Origin: Eumeta japonica
Taxonomy: Eukaryota > Arthropoda > Insecta > Lepidoptera > Psychidae
Length of the DNA stretch: 64,000 nucleotides
NCBI GenBank assembly: GCA_005406025.1
Contig: BGZK01000225.1
Coordinates: 372,001 to 436,000 of the forward strand
Reading direction: 5' to 3'
Both the position numbers and the translations under genes were made by a program. The notes under the pieces were generated by a model. That model was not told the origin of the DNA and did not search any database. It saw only the letters and a list, made by a program, of their open reading frames with translations. Numbering within the stretch: position 1 is the first letter of the stretch; each line of letters starts with the position of its first letter. Below, piece by piece: positions 1-12,429 of this stretch.

Positions 1-455
1 CGGCCCAGTAGTTATATTGTTATGAGGAATTTAATCTCGCCCGTTCCTCGCAGTCAAGGATTATTGAAACGCTCCCGTGGGATTTTAGATGAGGATTTTT
101 CTGAAGTATAACCCGATCGAATCGACTTTCTGCAATATATTTGAAAGTTTGCAGCACAGAAATTGTTCTCGTCGATATAAATAAATTTACATCAATTCCT
201 CTATTACGCGTCTGCGTGCGAATAAAACATATATTTTTAAATGTACCGTTGGTTACTCTACACAAAACTAAATCTGATTTACTTTTGTGTGTATTTATGT
301 ATTTTATATCTATCTAGATATCTAGGTCAAACGTATGGTTGTATGGATCAGGGATAAATTAAGAAATTATGGCACTTCGTGTATTCAATAAAGAAACACG
401 TAATTCATCCAAAGTCCACCAAAAGTACAAAGAAGTGATGCGGTGTCATATCTGT

Positions 456-458
<3 letters not shown>
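1..458. other. AT-rich DNA, nothing recognised
   Basis: Only short open frames of about 80 codons occur here, with low-complexity composition and no recognisable domain. I see no splice-bounded exon, RNA gene or repeat family. Confidence 0.5.

Positions 459-496
<38 letters not shown>
459..496. repeat. (AT)n microsatellite
   Basis: An uninterrupted run of 19 AT dinucleotides. Such runs are common in insect intergenic and intronic DNA and are length-polymorphic. Confidence 0.97.
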
Positions 497-499
<3 letters not shown>

Positions 500-2084
500 G
501 ATAAGTTGGAACCTACGTATTGTATCAAGTGACTTAAAGTTTATATACTTATTGTTAAGCATACATTACGCTTTTATGGTTCTGTACATACTTAAAGTAC
601 ATATGTAAAGCATTGCATTGGAATTAAAACTTACCTGATTATTGACAAATTGATCAACGAGTTTTTAAGTCGAGTCGAGTCAGACCACTCTCTAATATAA
701 TTTCAAGAGCGTGTTAGATCATTGGTCGTGGAAGTTATCACCGTATCGGTGATGAAACAGATGAAAACGATTGTGGGATGGTGAACACATGGACGCGACT
801 CATGCATTCAAACTAAAAGGAGACCTGTGCAATACCCATACGCCTGGCACAGGTCGTACAGATGCAGGTATGGCACATGCACTCTAAACTGCCTTTGGAT
901 CGAGTGGTGCATTCGTAAAAAGTAATTTTTGTAACACCCACTTACATTATATGGAACTTCGTATAAAACGATGATATATTTATTTTCGAATTCTGAACTT
1001 TTAATTTTGATCTTCAATTTTTAATTTCGACTTATAAACCATCAATTTTGATTTTTGAATAATTTGAGTTCTATTATAGAGCTTTTGTAAATGGGACATA
1101 AAGGTATCGGCCTTCACAAATTACTATGTTTAAAACCCGATTTCTCTCCGTATGACGCGCTATATCTGTTCTTAAGAATCGAATGCAGTAAACTCAAACG
1201 TACGGTAATAGTGTTGTAATATTAGGAAGAAGCTTTTCGAACATGTACAAATAACCGCTCGCGAACGATGTATAATTACATCTACTCAGTTTTCATGGAA
1301 TGCCAGGAGTCAGCCTTAAAACTAAGTTAACTCTTGTATTTTATTCTCGCTTTTGCTATCACTATAGCACTGTTCAGGTTTACTTCTAGTTAACACTTTT
1401 TTTACTCTTTTCCGCGGTTGCTAGTAAGTATTATTCAATGTACCAAATAAATTCCACTGTTGGGTGATTACGTCATTTGTAACTATTTATAAATAAATAT
1501 TATATATCGAACACTATGTTTACTAAATTGTAAAATGATGGTCTATTTTGCTAATAAAGAAATCAGTGTCTTAGTTATTAAATATTTTTTATCGTATTCC
1601 GATTCTTTAAGTACATACATAACGAATATTAACTCTTAATACAGTTGTTATATATATGTAGGGAGAAAAAATAAAACTATTTTTAATACATGCATATCGT
1701 TTTAATTTTTGTCTTACCCATTGAATTACATTTTGTAAAACTTATGCACCAATAAATAAAACAATCCGTTATATCACATATAGTTTACATTTTCTCCTTT
1801 CGCAACAGTAGGCCATCATTAAAAATGTCGCCCTGCCAACCCCATCGGAAAGGCACTAAAGTGTAAGGTGGCGTGATATATTATGACAAGGGATTTCGAT
1901 ATCAAGCCTCTATGTCTCCGTAGCAACGCGGGATTACCTTCGCAGGGCACGCTCAAGGGTTGCGGCGTGATATGGCAGAATATTTAAGACCGGTAGCAAG
2001 ATCAATATGACGTAACTGAAACAAATCGTGGCCGTGCACAGTACAGGGGGTTCTGCTTTTTAAGGTTATTAAGCGATAGTAAAA
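497..2084. other. Non-coding stretch; one short near-palindrome
   Basis: No gene seen. A near-palindrome with 7-bp arms (ATCACCG, TAT, CGGTGAT) lies at about 738-754, and a closely related motif recurs at about 2322-2341. An inverted pair AAGGTTATT/AATAACCTT spans about 2062-2092. Confidence 0.4.
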
Positions 2085-2205
2085 AATAACCTTTATAGTT
2101 TCGTCCTATTAGCCGTTCGTTTGTCACAGCCTTCTAACTCCGTGGTTTCTCTGTCGATTTGTGGAGGCAGATGTCCTGAAGCCGCCGTACAATCGTATAA
2201 AGAAA
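2085..2205 (+). repeat. Dispersed lepidopteran-type repeat, copy A
   Basis: This stretch shares an ordered series of words with 53583-53705: CTTTATAGTTTCGTC, then TTCGT, TGTCACAGCCTT and TAACTC. The combination 'TTTATAGTTTCG...TGTCACAGCC' is one I associate with abundant interspersed repeats of moths and butterflies. That part is memory, not a search. The class is not resolved. Confidence 0.45.
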
Positions 2206-2309
2206 TTGAGGGAAAAAAATTGGGATAGATTTTTATAGGTAATAAGTTTTCACACAGGCTTAAACAAAATTTAAACCACCTAAGTCTAAATCTATGGTAC
2301 ATTGCAAAC

Positions 2310-4860
2310 AGTTATACCGACCTGTTATCGCCGTATTGGTGACAATTTACATTGGAATAGGATGTAGGGCTTGAATTCCAAATGATTTTAAATAATATTG
2401 CTATTCAATTCTAAATAACATTGTTAAAGGGTGTGTTCCTGCACTGAATTGAGATAAACCTTACGGCGACATAGGATCGAGCAGTGACCGACTTGTGACC
2501 AAAATTGTATTATAGAATTCACCAAATGATCAGACCATGGCAATATATACCCACTCTCCGAATGAACAGCAGTGTCGATGATATTACCTAGACATGCGAT
2601 CGTCGTCCAATGTCTAGCCTAGTCATTCGAATATTACGTCTATTTTAAGTGATGTCTGTATCCAAGAAAATATTAAAAGGCTGTTGATAAATTGAAACTT
2701 ATTATAATATGTTTACGTATATAACCGGATTTTCTAATTCACTCTTTTATTGTTAGGCTTCCCGTTGTTTTAAATTTATCAGTGAAATGTACTGAAATAC
2801 ATTTGGATATTTGGAATTGAAACACATTTTAGTAAAATTTTCATCGTATACGCTGTCTAGAATTAAATGATCTGACATCACTGAGATGAAATGTAGTCAA
2901 CCATAAACAATTCCAAATGTTTAAATGATTTTAGTCGAGCGGATTTAAGTATTAGGCTCGATTTCTTTTAATTCTCCTGTAATGTTTTTTTTACCTATTT
3001 CACGCATATATGAAACACAAAAAAAAATATTCTAAATCCAAGGATGTGCAGAATACTGCTAAACCTTCGAAATTTTATGCATACATTAAGGGATCCCGAA
3101 TGACATTCGAGGAGTGATATCACGCGCTTGTTCAAGGAAATAGCTCCATAACTTTTGGGCTTATCTGAGGCACTACACTGCGAAGATGCTCCAACATTTG
3201 ACGCGCCTACTTTCGGGTTGATGCTTGGCGTCTCTGTTTACTTAACGTTTTTACGTTCTTATAAGCATAATAAGTGTTTCACTGCGACGGAATAATAAAA
3301 ATTGTCGTGTAATCATTTACGGAAGAGAATGTGGTAAATGAAAGTGATACTTTAGAAATTCCTGCTAAATCTAATTTTTTTAGAACATGTATTCTGTTAG
3401 AGTTTTATGATGAGTTAGTTAGAGTTAGAGATTTATTATGGTGGTATAAAAATTGTAATATAGGAAACTTTTTATTTTTCTCTTTTCAGAAAATTTGTAT
3501 AGTTCTTTTACGCTTTTGAAGAAGAACAATTTCTAATCTATTGTATATCAATCTTCAATATCAGTGTAAGTTTTCTAGAAGACTTCTTTGAAAAACCAAC
3601 TCTGCGCAAACAATAATGATTTGGATTTGTCTGTGTAAAAGTGAATTTGGTGGGTGTTGCCGTAAGTGCAAAAATTACACATTTTCAAAAAAATTGAAAT
3701 GTGCGTAATATATCAGCCTTTAATGACACGAAGTTGATTAGTAGTATTTTCATATTCCCCAATTATTCATTACTATAAACAAATATTAAATGGTCATATT
3801 TATGATGTTTTTTTTTCTCTGAATATAAATTATACGCAATTTTTCTGAACGACTGGTTATGAGCTGTCACTTGTGTTTGGATGGACAAAAGATCCCGATA
3901 AGTTTTTTTTTTTTTGGAAAATACACAAAAAAAAAACAATATTTTATGATTCTTATAAACTATGAAGTTTCCATTTTAGTAGATAATTCTACTTTTAGAC
4001 TGTCTGTAACTACAAACTTTCTCAAATTTTGACTCTATGCGTTAATCATCTTTCGAAAAAGCATTAGGGCAGTGGTATCGATACAAATAATTCCACACTT
4101 AAATTTTATTTTTTCATAAGGAAATTAATAAACCGCGCAAAAGCGAATAAGATATTATAATATTAAATTTGAAGGTATCTACTTAAATAAAAAAAATATG
4201 TAAAAATTACTTGAAGACTGAAAAACAATAAGATAAATATTGAATACATAAGTTCAGAGAACGAACTATTTATTAACTTTGTCGAATCTGAGAAACGTCC
4301 GCGATGCGAGACATTTTCAAAGTACAGATGTAACGGCGAATCGCCTATTAAAATTTGAATATTAAAAAAAAGTCATTGTTAAGCAAATCAGGGAGCAGAT
4401 GTGCTAGCTCTGCGATCCGAGCGTCTAGTGCCGGGGCATGCACGTAATTGGTACACATTTGCATTATAATAAACCGGTGACGTATTATGCGAAAGTATGT
4501 ACCCGGTGTAATTTTTATTCTCTAGCGGCGCTAACAGCAAGAGAGCGTTGTAATCGTACAAAACTCACAGGATCTTAAACGAAAACGGATAAAAAATATT
4601 GATTGAGTGGAACTTTAAAATAGTCTTCAATGACAACCCCATTTTGGGATCTGGTTACACAGTTTTTAACTTTGTTTCATCGAAAAACATTCGTTATTCT
4701 TTCTTATTATGATACGTTACCAGTTTTAATTATATAGATACACCTACAATACTCAACACAAAAGAAGCCACGTACAGAGAAGATTAAAAAAAATTGTTAA
4801 GGCAATGTATAACGAATCATCAGAATTTGTTTATCTTGTATTGAAAATATTATCTTCCAA
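2310..4860. other. Long non-coding stretch
   Basis: AT-rich DNA with poly-T and poly-A tracts (for example about 3904-3938, where a T run and an A run could pair). The short frame at 3331-3519 has no recognisable domain. No element boundaries are seen. Confidence 0.45.
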
Positions 4861-4865
4861 TCATG

Positions 4866-4920
4866 ACGACTGGCTGTAGGTTGAGCGATCGATGATGATG
4901 ATGAAAAATGATGATTAAAA
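4866..4920 (+). repeat. Possible LINE 3' tail ending in (GAT)n
   Basis: A unique-looking GGCTGTAGGTTGAGCGATC is followed by four GAT repeats and further ATGAT words. Lepidopteran LINEs often end in a GAT microsatellite, so this may be a short 3' end. The GAT run is seen directly; the LINE assignment is an inference. Confidence 0.3.
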
Positions 4921-5064
4921 ATGGTCAACGTGCGTCAGTATGCATCCGCTACTAGAGAACGCCAATTACAACCGTGATGGTCTGCACCACTGGGTGTACT
5001 TCTAATTCATGTGCAAACTTTAATATGAATTACCATATGTTTTTACCTTGAACACGTCTACATC

Positions 5065-5067
5065 TAA

Positions 5068-5139
<72 letters not shown>
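5065..5139. repeat. Compound (AT)n(TG)n microsatellite
   Basis: A short AT run passes directly into about 31 TG dinucleotides. The AT-to-TG compound structure recurs at 57422-57487. Confidence 0.97.
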
Positions 5140-5141
<2 letters not shown>

Positions 5142-5198
5142 AATAAAACAGTAGAACCCGATGTGTCTGTACATTGAATGTAAAAAGAAAAAAACAAA

Positions 5199-5392
5199 AC
5201 TTACACTCGACTCTCTGATCACGACGCGCTTGACTTATTGAAAAATATACTAGGGGCGAGGTGGGCGGAGGAGTGAACCGGTGAGTGAGGCAGGGTGGAA
5301 TTACGATATAAAACTTATGTGACAGACCGAATTCCACGCAGGCGAAGCAGCGGACGAAATCTAGTCAATGTAATATTCGACAAAGTTATGGC
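5199..5392 (+). repeat. Dispersed repeat, RTE-like tail, copy A
   Basis: Homologous by eye to 55072-55255. Shared ordered words are CTTACACT, ATCACGACGCGC, a GAGG/GGGG-rich centre, and AATTCCACGCG followed by a GC-rich end. The end resembles the 'AATTCCACGCGGGCGAAG' terminus typical of RTE-like repeats in Lepidoptera (memory, not searched). Both copies lie in the same orientation. Confidence 0.5.
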
Positions 5393-6092
5393 AACGTCAA
5401 ACAAATCGCCTTGCTAAAGGGATCCTTTTACACAGTGAGGATATAGCATTAAAAATAGGATAGAAGTGCGGATAGTTCATAGTGCAATAGATGTGAGGAT
5501 TGCTCGCACTGTGAGGAATCCTTGCGAAGCCTAATAGGCGCTTTTGTATCAAATGAATGCGACAATGGTTTTAAAGTTAAAGTTAAAGTTGAGGAAGTTT
5601 AACATAGTAATGAAATTTGCAGTCGTAAAAGGTTCACCAGTCTTCAAAGGCATATTACTTTTCTAATATTCATATTGGGTCGGCTTGGCGATTATGTTTC
5701 AGCACCTTCTACTTATAGAAAAGTCACGCCTAATAGGCGCATGCCATACGGTTGTACAAGTTGTACTTTTTCAACTCTACCAGAGCTATTTTTTTGATAC
5801 ACCAAGAAAATCTTCATTTTTCTAATAAAGGAATTCCATCATCTCTCCTTATTGATTTCGGCGTCGTTCTGTATAAAATTCGAGGAGCGCATAAAAATGT
5901 AGTGATACCCCAGTGGTGTGGTAGGCAATACTTATGTTTCTTCTGCAGCGTGTGAGCGGGGGTGAGATTCATAAATCCTTTTGTTAGCTGTCAACCGCAC
6001 GCGAGGTGGAGTAATGATTTCACGGCTCTGTTTCCCTTTTATATTTCTTAGCGCGTTGGAAACAGTGTTAGGTACGTACTCGATCTTTGATC
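5393..6092. other. Non-coding stretch
   Basis: Contains a short tandem GTTAAA triplication near 5573-5590 and the word CCTAATAGGCGC twice (about 5530 and 5728). Nothing coding is recognised. Confidence 0.4.
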
Positions 6093-6153
6093 GTACATTA
6101 TATACATAGACGAACGTGATCAATAGTACATTATATACTTAGACGAACGTGAT
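6093..6153. repeat. Tandem duplication, 33-bp period
   Basis: A 28-bp segment beginning GTACATTATATAC at 6093-6120 is repeated at 6126-6153 with one substitution visible. Five bases (CAATA) separate the copies. Confidence 0.9.
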
Positions 6154-9100
6154 TAAAAAAAAAAAAGATTTATTTTATTTCTAAGCGTGTTGGGATTAAC
6201 GAGTATCTATTGTGTATATTTAAAATTAATGATTGAGTAGATAATGAAACAGAATTCAACTCGCAAAAAGATGACCAGCATTAAATAAATCTAATTCAAA
6301 AGATCATTATTGGCATATTATTGATTAAATTATATTGACGTATGTTCTCAATGGTAGCTATTGCATAAAGTAGTGGTAGGTTTGAATTTGACGAATTTAT
6401 GAGAAAATTAGGGTTGAAGTATTTAATAGTGAATTATGTTTTCGAATAAAGTTAATAAAGAACTGACTTTAGAGTACTCGGTAGGTTAATTATTTACCGA
6501 CTTTAGAAGGAAAGATAAACTCGAATCCACTGTACGTAAAAGTAATTTCTTGCGAAAGCTATCGAGTAAAAAAGAAAATCCATTTTTCGCTTCACAATTC
6601 ACATTACACCCGCTGGCAACAGCGGAGCACTGTGCGAAAAAGAGGGAAAATAGTTTCCGCATAAAATAGCAATTAATCAGAGCGAGATGACAACGCGGTT
6701 ATTGGTTCCATCGCATAGTTTAACCCTTGCGCGGTCGAGCCAACTTTGAGGTTATAAATTATCCAAATGTTGACGTGTTAAGCACTTTTTAATGTTCCAG
6801 CAGTATTTCTGTTCTTTTTTTGTTTATATTTTATAGTTTTTCACGTTGTCGAAAAGGAATATATCTGCGATTATTATATTTATTTTTTTACTTATAAAAA
6901 ATCATGGTTACTACGGTAGTAAGTTATACGAATATGTCATCAAAGATTGAGTGAGTTGAATATAATGTTCATTGAAATAATTAATATATGTAAATTCAAC
7001 TCATTTACATAATTAATATTTTACGACACGAGCAAAATGGCAGTCAGACTTTAGTCCTTAGGTTTTATAACGCTGAATAATATAACTAGTTGAGGTTTTT
7101 TGAATTGTAAAGCAACGAGGCACGGTTAGTAATGTAAAATAAAGTGAAAAGGATAAATAAGCTAAATAATAAGTATTCCCTAATGCAACCACCGAAAGCA
7201 AGACTGTTACTTATGCAAATCTCTGTAATGGGTCACGTATAACTAAAACTAGATGTCACGCGTATCGAAAACATGGATACTTATAACTCAACTTATGAGT
7301 TAAGTTGTATCAATACAATGTGTAACGTGTGTCACAACCATGTGTCAATTGTATCACAAAGATGTTTCACATATTACAACATGCATAAGTAATAATGTGT
7401 TTATAATATTTCTTCAATATAATCAGCTTATTTTCGGAACGGATTACCAAACGCGCATGTGCGCCATTTCTCTATTAATATGTCATCTTATATTCAGAAA
7501 TTATAAGCTTTTAATAGCCACAAAAACCAAAGAACAAAAAGTTTAATTTTTTTCTTCCAGTTACAGAACCTAAAATTCATATTCATCTTTTTTACATAGC
7601 TTATTTAATTCTTACATATTTACTAAAATTTAATCACTGATTTCTTGGCACAACAAACTTTTATTGTTTTGATCTATGCGTTTCTTAGCTTCTTTGAAAC
7701 TAAACTCATGACCGTGAATTATTGGGTACGCATTAGTAAAAATAACATGAGTGTAATCGTATAATTTGTAATATTATTTAATAGCAATCCTTACTCAGTA
7801 GTAAGGATCTGTCATTAAACATATACTTTATGATAATCCCAATAGTTTGAATGATCATAAGTACGTAATTTTGTGGATTTTACTAAGTATAATTTGATTT
7901 TTTTTTTTTGAGAATTTATAGCACGATGACGGCGTAGTCAGTGAAAATAAAAAAAAAATTATAATCAGCAAAAGCTATGAAACCCTCTCGCATGCATATT
8001 CCAGACGAACTTGACTAGATATATTTGACACCCACTTTGTTTTCATTGAAAGCACATTTTTACGTCAATAAAAAGTTTGTCATACAAATTTACTAGTTGT
8101 ATATATAATATGAAGACTACCAAAAATATACATGTTTAGCTTACAGCCAGGTATATGGAACAAAAATGTAAATTTCAATACGTAAAATGTAAAATAATAC
8201 TGAGCTTACCAATGAAATGTTCTAAGCTGTATATAAACATTGATTTTTTGATAAAAAGCTCATGTTCGTAATTATTATGAACGTCAAAGAAGCTTGGAAT
8301 CAGTATTCACAAACATGTATCTATAAGCTTATGCCATACAATTTTTATGTCTACTGTCGAATTTCTTGCCTTTTCTTTTCGACAATATTCATTTTTAGAA
8401 GTAACGAGTATAAGTGCCCTTTTATGAGCATGTGTGTCAAATAAAAGACTTCATTTTATATGATCCATAAAGGACTATTTGTAGATTGTAGATGTAATTG
8501 CATATTATTCTAGCGAATATTTCTTAACAATAAAGTTGATTTGAAAATACTTTCAGAGATAGTTATAATAGTATAGTTGATTTTTTTCGTGAAACTATTT
8601 GTTTTTTATCGCCAGTGACAAAGATGGATGATATTTGTTTAGATAGGATCAGGACTCGCCTATAAGCACACCTTTGACACGGCAAAGAAAGAAAGAGTAG
8701 GCACTAGATCAATACTGGCTTTATGCGGCACATGTGTCATATGGGACGAGGCGGCGCGGCTACCGAAACCTATAGAGATGCGTCTACGCCTATGCTTGAG
8801 TTTTTTCTTTTTTGTATACCCACCGAAATACTATCTCTGATTATATTTAATAGTTTATTTACTTATATTAGTAGTTTTATTATCAATTATATACCTGAGA
8901 TGAAAATAAATGTATTACAAAGGTGCTTACGTGTTCTTTTATTATTTAAATTAAAGTTGAAATAATTGAAATTTGTAGTAGTATTTTTTGTAATACATGT
9001 ACAGATATTCTAGTCAGAAGTCTATAATGTTTCGGACAAATAGGTTAAAAAAAATGTAAAACTGTTTGTAGATCTTTTTTTCTGATGGTGATTTAGAAAT

Positions 9101-10026
9101 AGGAATTGATCTATTTGTTGTTGAATGAATCGATAACTCTCTTTGCTTGCCGGGTGTTTCTTATGCTTAATTTACCGATAAACCATTATCGTTTTAAACA
9201 TATTGTGATATCATTTAAAATTTCAATAGGATCTATTAGAGTGCTATAATGAGTAAATTCATATTTTTGCAATATCGTATCTATTTAGATCAACAAATTT
9301 TGTATGAAATTTAACCTCAAAACTATATAAACGTTAACAATAAAAAGTGTATTCACATATTCACTCTATAAAAAATGCTTTCAAATCAAGTAGCATAGAA
9401 CAATTTATTAAAAAAAAAACCGTGCTGAGCTTCCTTATGCTATGATTTCTGTCGTTATATATGCATGTATGACACAAGGCAAAATCAGATTGAGTTTATT
9501 GCTAATATGATTAGCGGTCACATTTGATATATGAATTAGTATAAATTAAAATCTATAAACTTACCCGAAACAAAACAAATAAACATCTATTTAGTTATTG
9601 TAAAACAATATTCAATTTTGACCTAGTTGAAAGCAGTGTTGCAGACGTACAAAACTTCATTTAGACTTTTAATATAATTAATAATATTGTTTTATATATG
9701 ATGAAACTTACACGTGTTGTACTAGTTTTAAATCAAGCCAACTTTTACTGTATGCATGAGGTATATGACATTCACAAACATATATTTTGGGGTCAATTCG
9801 GAAATTCAAAGTCACGAAACAAATCAACATTTCATTATCCTTTAATTATACGAAACTTTGTTTTATCGACCCTTCTAAAAACGTTAGGATCACCAGCGTG
9901 TTTTAACAAAAAAAAAAACCAGAATAAGTAACATATGTTTATTTTTTCGGGCACCTTCTCCACATCTTCGACTTCGAAATGTGATAGATAATGTGTTACT
10001 CGCATATGGTACGGGCGTATGTGGAT
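6154..10026. other. Long non-coding stretch
   Basis: Nearly 4 kb of AT-rich sequence. Open frames at 7340-7546, 8262-8444, 8723-8965 and 9698-9931 are short, hydrophobic or low in complexity, and match nothing I recognise. No element ends or RNA genes are seen. Confidence 0.45.
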
Positions 10027-10065
10027 GGGGGAGGGGGTATCACGTTGCGAGCGGGGAGGGGGGAG
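10027..10065 (+). other. G-run cluster, possible G-quadruplex
   Basis: Four runs of four to six G occur within about 40 bases on the plus strand, in otherwise AT-rich DNA. The surrounding 9990-10230 is less AT-rich and contains overlapping frames of 79-100 codons with no recognisable domain. The quadruplex is a prediction from run pattern only. Confidence 0.4.
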
Positions 10066-11066
10066 TTGTTTTGTCAAACGTCAAGGATAAGGGAAAGGGG
10101 GAAATCTTCGGGGGGTTTTCCCAGGGTATACCCGCACGACTACGTGCACGGGTACTACCTCGGTCGTTATGGAGTAAATTTTGTGAATATATACAGAGCC
10201 GTGGATATCGATTCTTCTACGCGATTTTAAATAGCGTAATATTGAGGTTCGCAGTTGTTGGTATTTTTGATGATCGCTCTTAACAAATTAAAAATGAAAT
10301 AGTTCCTTTGATAGATTTGATATTCTTTGAAAATTTTGTAGTTCATAATACAATATATAAATAAGTGATGCGTCTTAATTGAACCTGATAAAAACTTATA
10401 AAACAGAATCCCAATATTTTTTGATGCATTATCGGAATGAATTTAAAGTGAGATGCTTTCATAGGCTATTCTAGAATATGTCTAAAAAAAATAGTGTCTC
10501 GCGAAAATAATTTCTCTATAGCGTTCCTCATACGCAATAACAAACTTTAAAGTTAATTTCAAACTCCTTAATTTTCAATAATATAAAATACACATTTTAA
10601 AATTACAAGAAATATTATAATAAGCCTACTTGGGTATACTGATCCGTGAATTTTAATCGAAGTAGGTCTGTGGGTGCTTTGGCAAATTTTTCAAACTTGT
10701 TTATTCTCATCACCTATATGAGCACAGATTTTTTTTTTTAGTCTGACAGAGGCATTTGGAGTTTTAGTAAAATATCTATAATGGTCCTATTGACTGCGAA
10801 ATAATAAATTTAGCGTAGAGCACGCGTCACGTTAGTATGACAGAGATTTGATATTTGATAGAGATGCGCCTATTACGTTCCACTATGATTCCCCATATTT
10901 TCAGTATGGCGAATTATCGTACTAGATCGCAGTAAGAACTACTCGCACGCATACCGATTTACATGGTGTCACATCACTACTACTATCTTGCTCGCTACAC
11001 GCTGTGTAATAGGATTATTTTTGGAAAGCGATTCGTTTGAATGTTACTGTGCCTACATTAAATATA
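10066..11066. other. Non-coding stretch upstream of a mariner element
   Basis: No gene, RNA or repeat family recognised between the G-rich patch and the mariner terminus. Confidence 0.4.
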
Positions 11067-11097
11067 AGTTCGGGGAAAAAGGTTTTACTTATTTTAT
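11067..11097. repeat. Left terminal inverted repeat of the mariner element
   Basis: Pairs with the complement of about 12244-12272. The core TCGGGGAAA is identical in both, with small indels after it. It follows the TA at 11065-11066. Confidence 0.8.
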
Positions 11098-11149
11098 ATT
11101 GCATATTCAAGACAATATTTCATCATAATTTATTTGGATTTTATTATTA

Positions 11150-12090
11150 TTATATATACAATATATATACATATATGCCATTTTGTTCAATAATTTGTTG
11201 CCATTTTGTAGGTAGTGACATATGTAATTTCATTACTGTAGAATATTTGGGGATTCCGATTAAAAACCTGCGACAAGTAGTTTTGACAGTTCTCTCTTGA
11301 TGTTAACTTAACACTACCTGAAGAATTCTGAAGAGACTGAAACAGGTGAAAAAATGAGTGTGTAAGGTCAGGGCTGTATAGTGGACACATTAACACTTCT
11401 CAACCAAACTGTCCCAATAATTGCTGAGTTGCTAAAGATGTGTGTGATCTGGCGTTAGAATAGTGAAAAACCATATTTATTCTATTAACCAATCCCGGCC
11501 TCTTTTTCTCCACTTCTTGTTTGAATCAAATCAGCTGTTGGCAGTAGAAATGCGAATCGATGGTTTTTCCCGGCGGTAAAAGCTCATAATGAATCATGTT
11601 CTTCCAATCTCACCATACATATAGCATCAACTTATTGCGAGTTAATCTGGTTTTCGCTATAGTCTGTGGAGCTTGCTTGCCTTTTGATCATGATGTTTTT
11701 TCCACGTATTTATCGTAGGTCATTCATTTTTCATCACCAGTGATCAATCTTTTAAAAAACGATTCGGTTTCGTTACATTTAAATAGATAATCGCAAATGA
11801 ATACACGATTCATTAGACATCTTTCATTCAGCTCATGTAGAACCCAAGTATCGTTTTCTGATCAATATTCAGCTCTTCAGCTATGTTGTAAGAACTAATA
11901 TGCCGATTTTTTTTCTAGTTTTTCCAAAATGACATGACCGGAATGAAAACGCTTGAATTGGTTTGGTGCTAACTGACATTGCATTAGGTGCATAAGCGTC
12001 ACAAATTTTTTTCGCGGCATGTGTCGTATTTTTTCCATTTTTGCAATAAAACTTCAAAATGTATCGAATTTCTTCGTTAGATTCACTCAT
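11150..12090 (-). pseudogene. mariner transposase pseudogene (SETMAR-like), DD34D triad broken
   Basis: Read on the minus strand it starts MSESNEEIRYILKFY, the helix-turn-helix start common to many insect mariners. After about 45 codons it slips frame. Downstream pieces can be followed: EELNIDQKT; LITGDEK, holding the first catalytic Asp; LLPPGKTID; HYSNAR where the family has HDNA; and YSPDLTHSFFHLFQSLQNS where the family has PSDYHLF. The second catalytic Asp is therefore Ser and the third is Phe. The C-terminal LPTKWQQIIEQNG matches the usual end, with a stop at 11150-11152. Several in-frame stops and at least two or three frame changes occur. The intact family protein would be about 340 residues, and the span fits that. 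It cannot encode an active cut-and-paste enzyme. Confidence 0.9.
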
Positions 12091-12243
12091 TTCGGTGGAT
12101 AGACATTAGACAAACAATAGAAATATGACGAGACACCGTTTTTACTTTTTATTTTCCTTTTTTAAAATATCATCTTCTAATGATGTCAAAACTAACCAGA
12201 TACAAACAGTACAACCAAAGAGATTCTACTACAACTTTTTACT

Positions 12244-12272
12244 CATAAAATACGCAAAAACTTTCCCCGACA
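12244..12272. repeat. Right terminal inverted repeat of the mariner element
   Basis: Complement of the left end, with the shared TCGGGGAAA core next to the TA at 12273-12274. This is the 5' end relative to the transposase. Confidence 0.8.
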
Positions 12273-12309
12273 TAATATTACATTAATATGCAATGGGTTC
12301 TACACGCCT

Positions 12310-12368
12310 AGAACTCTAAAAGTCAATCGAAAGCGGGTAGAACGCCTTCGACTGACTTTTAGAGTTCT
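12310..12368. repeat. Near-perfect stem-loop, 26-bp arms
   Basis: Arms 12310-12335 and 12343-12368 are complementary at 24 of 26 positions around a 7-base loop. Both mismatches become U:G pairs in a minus-strand transcript, so that RNA could pair along all 26 positions. It lies 38 bases outside the mariner's right end. It could be a small-RNA hairpin, a MITE remnant or a palindromic repair scar. Confidence 0.85.
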
Positions 12369-12429
12369 TTATCTCAAAAAAATAGGAAGTCTTATAAGAT
12401 CACTTAGTTGCCAGTCTGTCTAGACAGAC

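Larger units (their letters stand above)
11067..12272 (-). mobile_element. mariner-family DNA transposon, decayed but nearly full length
   Basis: The element is bounded by inverted ends. The left end reads AGTTCGGGGAAAAAGG and the complement of the right end reads TGTCGGGGAAAGTTTTTG; both continue into a shared GTATTTTAT- or TTATTTTAT-like word. A TA dinucleotide flanks each side (11065-11066 and 12273-12274), as expected for a Tc1/mariner target duplication. The length of about 1.2 kb is normal for mariner. It encloses a minus-strand transposase pseudogene (12090-11150). Independent damage (frameshifts, stops, lost catalytic residues) shows an old insertion. Confidence 0.9.

Noticed and set aside
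11037..11300. Plus-strand 87-codon frame
   Set aside because: It runs antisense through the mariner terminus and the transposase C-terminus, so it is a shadow.
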